Shown: piece by piece, positions 6,499 to 7,395 of the stretch
How positions within the stretch are numbered: the first letter of the stretch is position 1
Layout of the letters: every line of letters begins with the position of its first letter
Source: Pseudomonadota bacterium
Lineage (GTDB): Bacteria; Pseudomonadota; Alphaproteobacteria; Rhizobiales; Beijerinckiaceae
Assembly: GCA_023386115.1 (NCBI GenBank)
Contig: JAEWKL010000891.1
Location: 1-7,395, forward strand
Direction: 5' to 3'
DNA: 7,395 bases
Notes under the pieces: model-generated
Seen by the model: the letters and a program-made list of their open reading frames with translations, nothing else
The model's database searches: none
What the model was told of the DNA's origin: nothing
Position numbers and translations under genes: made by a program

Positions 6499-6588
6499 GA
6501 GGAACTCCACTTTCCTGCGCACTTCGCGATGATGCGGCCGCGAAACCGAGGCGCGACCTTAGGGTCCCAGGATACGAACCGCAATGAT

Positions 6589-6603
6589 GTTCTCATTTTG
6601 TTC
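6589..6603 (-). promoter_or_regulatory. LexA (SOS) box upstream of ssb
   Basis: GTTC-TCATTTT-GTTC on the plus strand (GAAC-N7-GAAC in the ssb direction) is an exact match to the direct-repeat LexA motif known for Alphaproteobacteria. It lies 91 bp before the ssb start codon and 38 bp past the permease stop. Placement before ssb, a classic SOS gene in this class, makes function likely. A TTGAAC hexamer (6605-6600, minus strand) overlaps the box and could be a -35 element, but no matching -10 was found. Confidence 0.85.
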
Positions 6604-6640
6604 AAGTGAGCCGATCGGGTTTTCCAAGGAATTCGATCCC

Positions 6641-7395
6641 TCATCCACGGCGTCGTGAGAGGAGCGCCGCGGTCATCCGGTCGAGTAGCACCGCCAGCAG
6701 GACGATGCCGAGCCCGCCGACGGCGCCCTGCCCGGCATCTGCCCGTTGCAGGCCGAGCAGCACCACCTCGCCAAGGCCTCGCGCCCCGATCATCGAGGCG
6801 ACCACGACCATGGCCAGCGCCATCATGATCGCCTGGTTGAGCCCCTGCAGGATCGCCGGTCGCGCCAGCGGCAGCTCGATGAGCCACAGGGTCTGGAAGG
6901 TCCCGAGGCCGAGCGCCCGTGCCGCCTCGCGCTGACCCCGCCCGATCTCGCGGAGACCCATCTCGACCAGCCGGGCGAAGGGCGGGAAGGCGTAGACGAG
7001 CGTGGCGATCAGCGCCGGCGCCCGGCCGAGCCCGAGCAGCATCGCGACCGGAATGAGGTAGACGAAGCTCGGCACGGTCTGCATCAGGTCGTAGACCGGG
7101 CGCAGCAGCCGGCCCAGCCGCGGCAGCTTCGCGGCGAGAATGCCGAGGGGAAGCCCCGCCGCGACCACGAACAGGACCGCGGCGATCACCAGTGCGAGCG
7201 TCTGCATCGCCTGCGCCCACACGCCGAGCAGGCCGAGCGCAAGCACGAGCGAAGCCATGCCAGCCGCGAAGCCCGGCCGGCGCGTCAGCCAGTAGGCCAC
7301 GCCCGCCACGACGACCGCAGCGATCTCCGGAGGCACCGGCCCCAGCACCGTCTCGAGCGCGCGCACCGGCGCGGTCATCATCCGCCCGAACCCGT
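6641..7395 (-). CDS. Glycine betaine/proline-type ABC transporter permease (ProW/OpuAB family), probably 5'-partial
   Basis: Inner-membrane subunit of a binding-protein-dependent importer for quaternary amines or related osmolytes. From the first in-window ATG (7379-7381) it has 246 residues. Hydrophobic segments lie at about 18-32, 42-58, 60-84, 103-118, 120-134, 184-200 and 222-236. Family marks are MQTVPSFVYLIPVAMLLGLG (100-119), the EAA loop that docks the ATPase (EAARALGLG...IELP, 152-171), and VVVASMIGARGLGE (192-205). ATG 7381 has no good ribosome binding site (only GGGCGG abutting it), and the frame stays open to the right edge. The protein also seems to lack the N-terminal stretch common in ProW-like permeases, so the real start is probably outside the window. 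It appears to be the last gene of its transcription unit; no ATPase or binding protein is seen, and they may lie upstream. Exact substrate (betaine, choline, carnitine, proline) cannot be inferred. Confidence 0.88.
   Translation of the reverse strand, partial: GFGRMMTAPVRALETVLGPVPPEIAAVVVAGVAYWLTRRPGFAAGMASLVLALGLLGVWAQAMQTLALVIAAVLFVVAAGLPLGILAAKLPRLGRLLRPVYDLMQTVPSFVYLIPVAMLLGLGRAPALIATLVYAFPPFARLVEMGLREIGRGQREAARALGLGTFQTLWLIELPLARPAILQGLNQAIMMALAMVVVASMIGARGLGEVVLLGLQRADAGQGAVGGLGIVLLAVLLDRMTAALLSRRRG

Noticed and set aside
1..7395. CRISPR array, IS element, tRNA gene or defence island
   Set aside because: No regularly spaced repeats, terminal inverted repeats with transposase, tRNA fold or defence-type protein was seen; all recognised genes are metabolic, transport or repair functions.

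Overview
The window looks like ordinary chromosome from a GC-rich alphaproteobacterium. The coding DNA is strongly GC-biased, with long spurious antisense frames. The ssb gene is preceded by the alphaproteobacterial LexA motif GTTC-N7-GTTC. The set of protein families, and the DUF2076 protein with its Gly/Pro/Gln-rich tail, would fit Methylobacterium or a relative in the Hyphomicrobiales. The genus is an inference from general impression, not from a search.

Layout, left to right. Positions 1-479 (minus strand) hold the 5' part of a DUF2076 gene that runs off the left edge. A 269-bp divergent intergenic region (480-748), with two inverted repeats on the glcB side, separates it from glcB (749-2920, plus), a full-length malate synthase G with all expected catalytic residues. 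A GC-rich hairpin follows glcB. Then comes about 0.72 kb with no convincing gene (2962-3685), which contains a sharp AT-rich island at about 3506-3575. Next is a complete TonB-dependent siderophore receptor (3686-5851, plus). It converges on ssb (5932-6498, minus), and a perfect 12-bp stem lies between the two ends. Upstream of ssb is a LexA/SOS box (6589-6603). The window closes with a ProW/OpuAB-type permease (6641 to the right edge, minus), whose start is probably outside the window.

The genes appear functionally independent: central carbon metabolism (glyoxylate to malate), iron-siderophore uptake, DNA repair and replication, and osmolyte or quaternary-amine import. Each seems to be its own transcription unit, and nothing suggests a shared pathway, mobile element, CRISPR array or defence island. 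I found no evidence for a novel multi-gene system. The points most worth a second look are regulatory: the SOS box at ssb, the AT-rich island with a 19-bp palindrome and a 21-bp-spaced direct repeat before the receptor, the hairpin-bearing glcB leader, and a same-strand CTTAGGG heptamer that accounts for both TTA leucine codons noticed in glcB.
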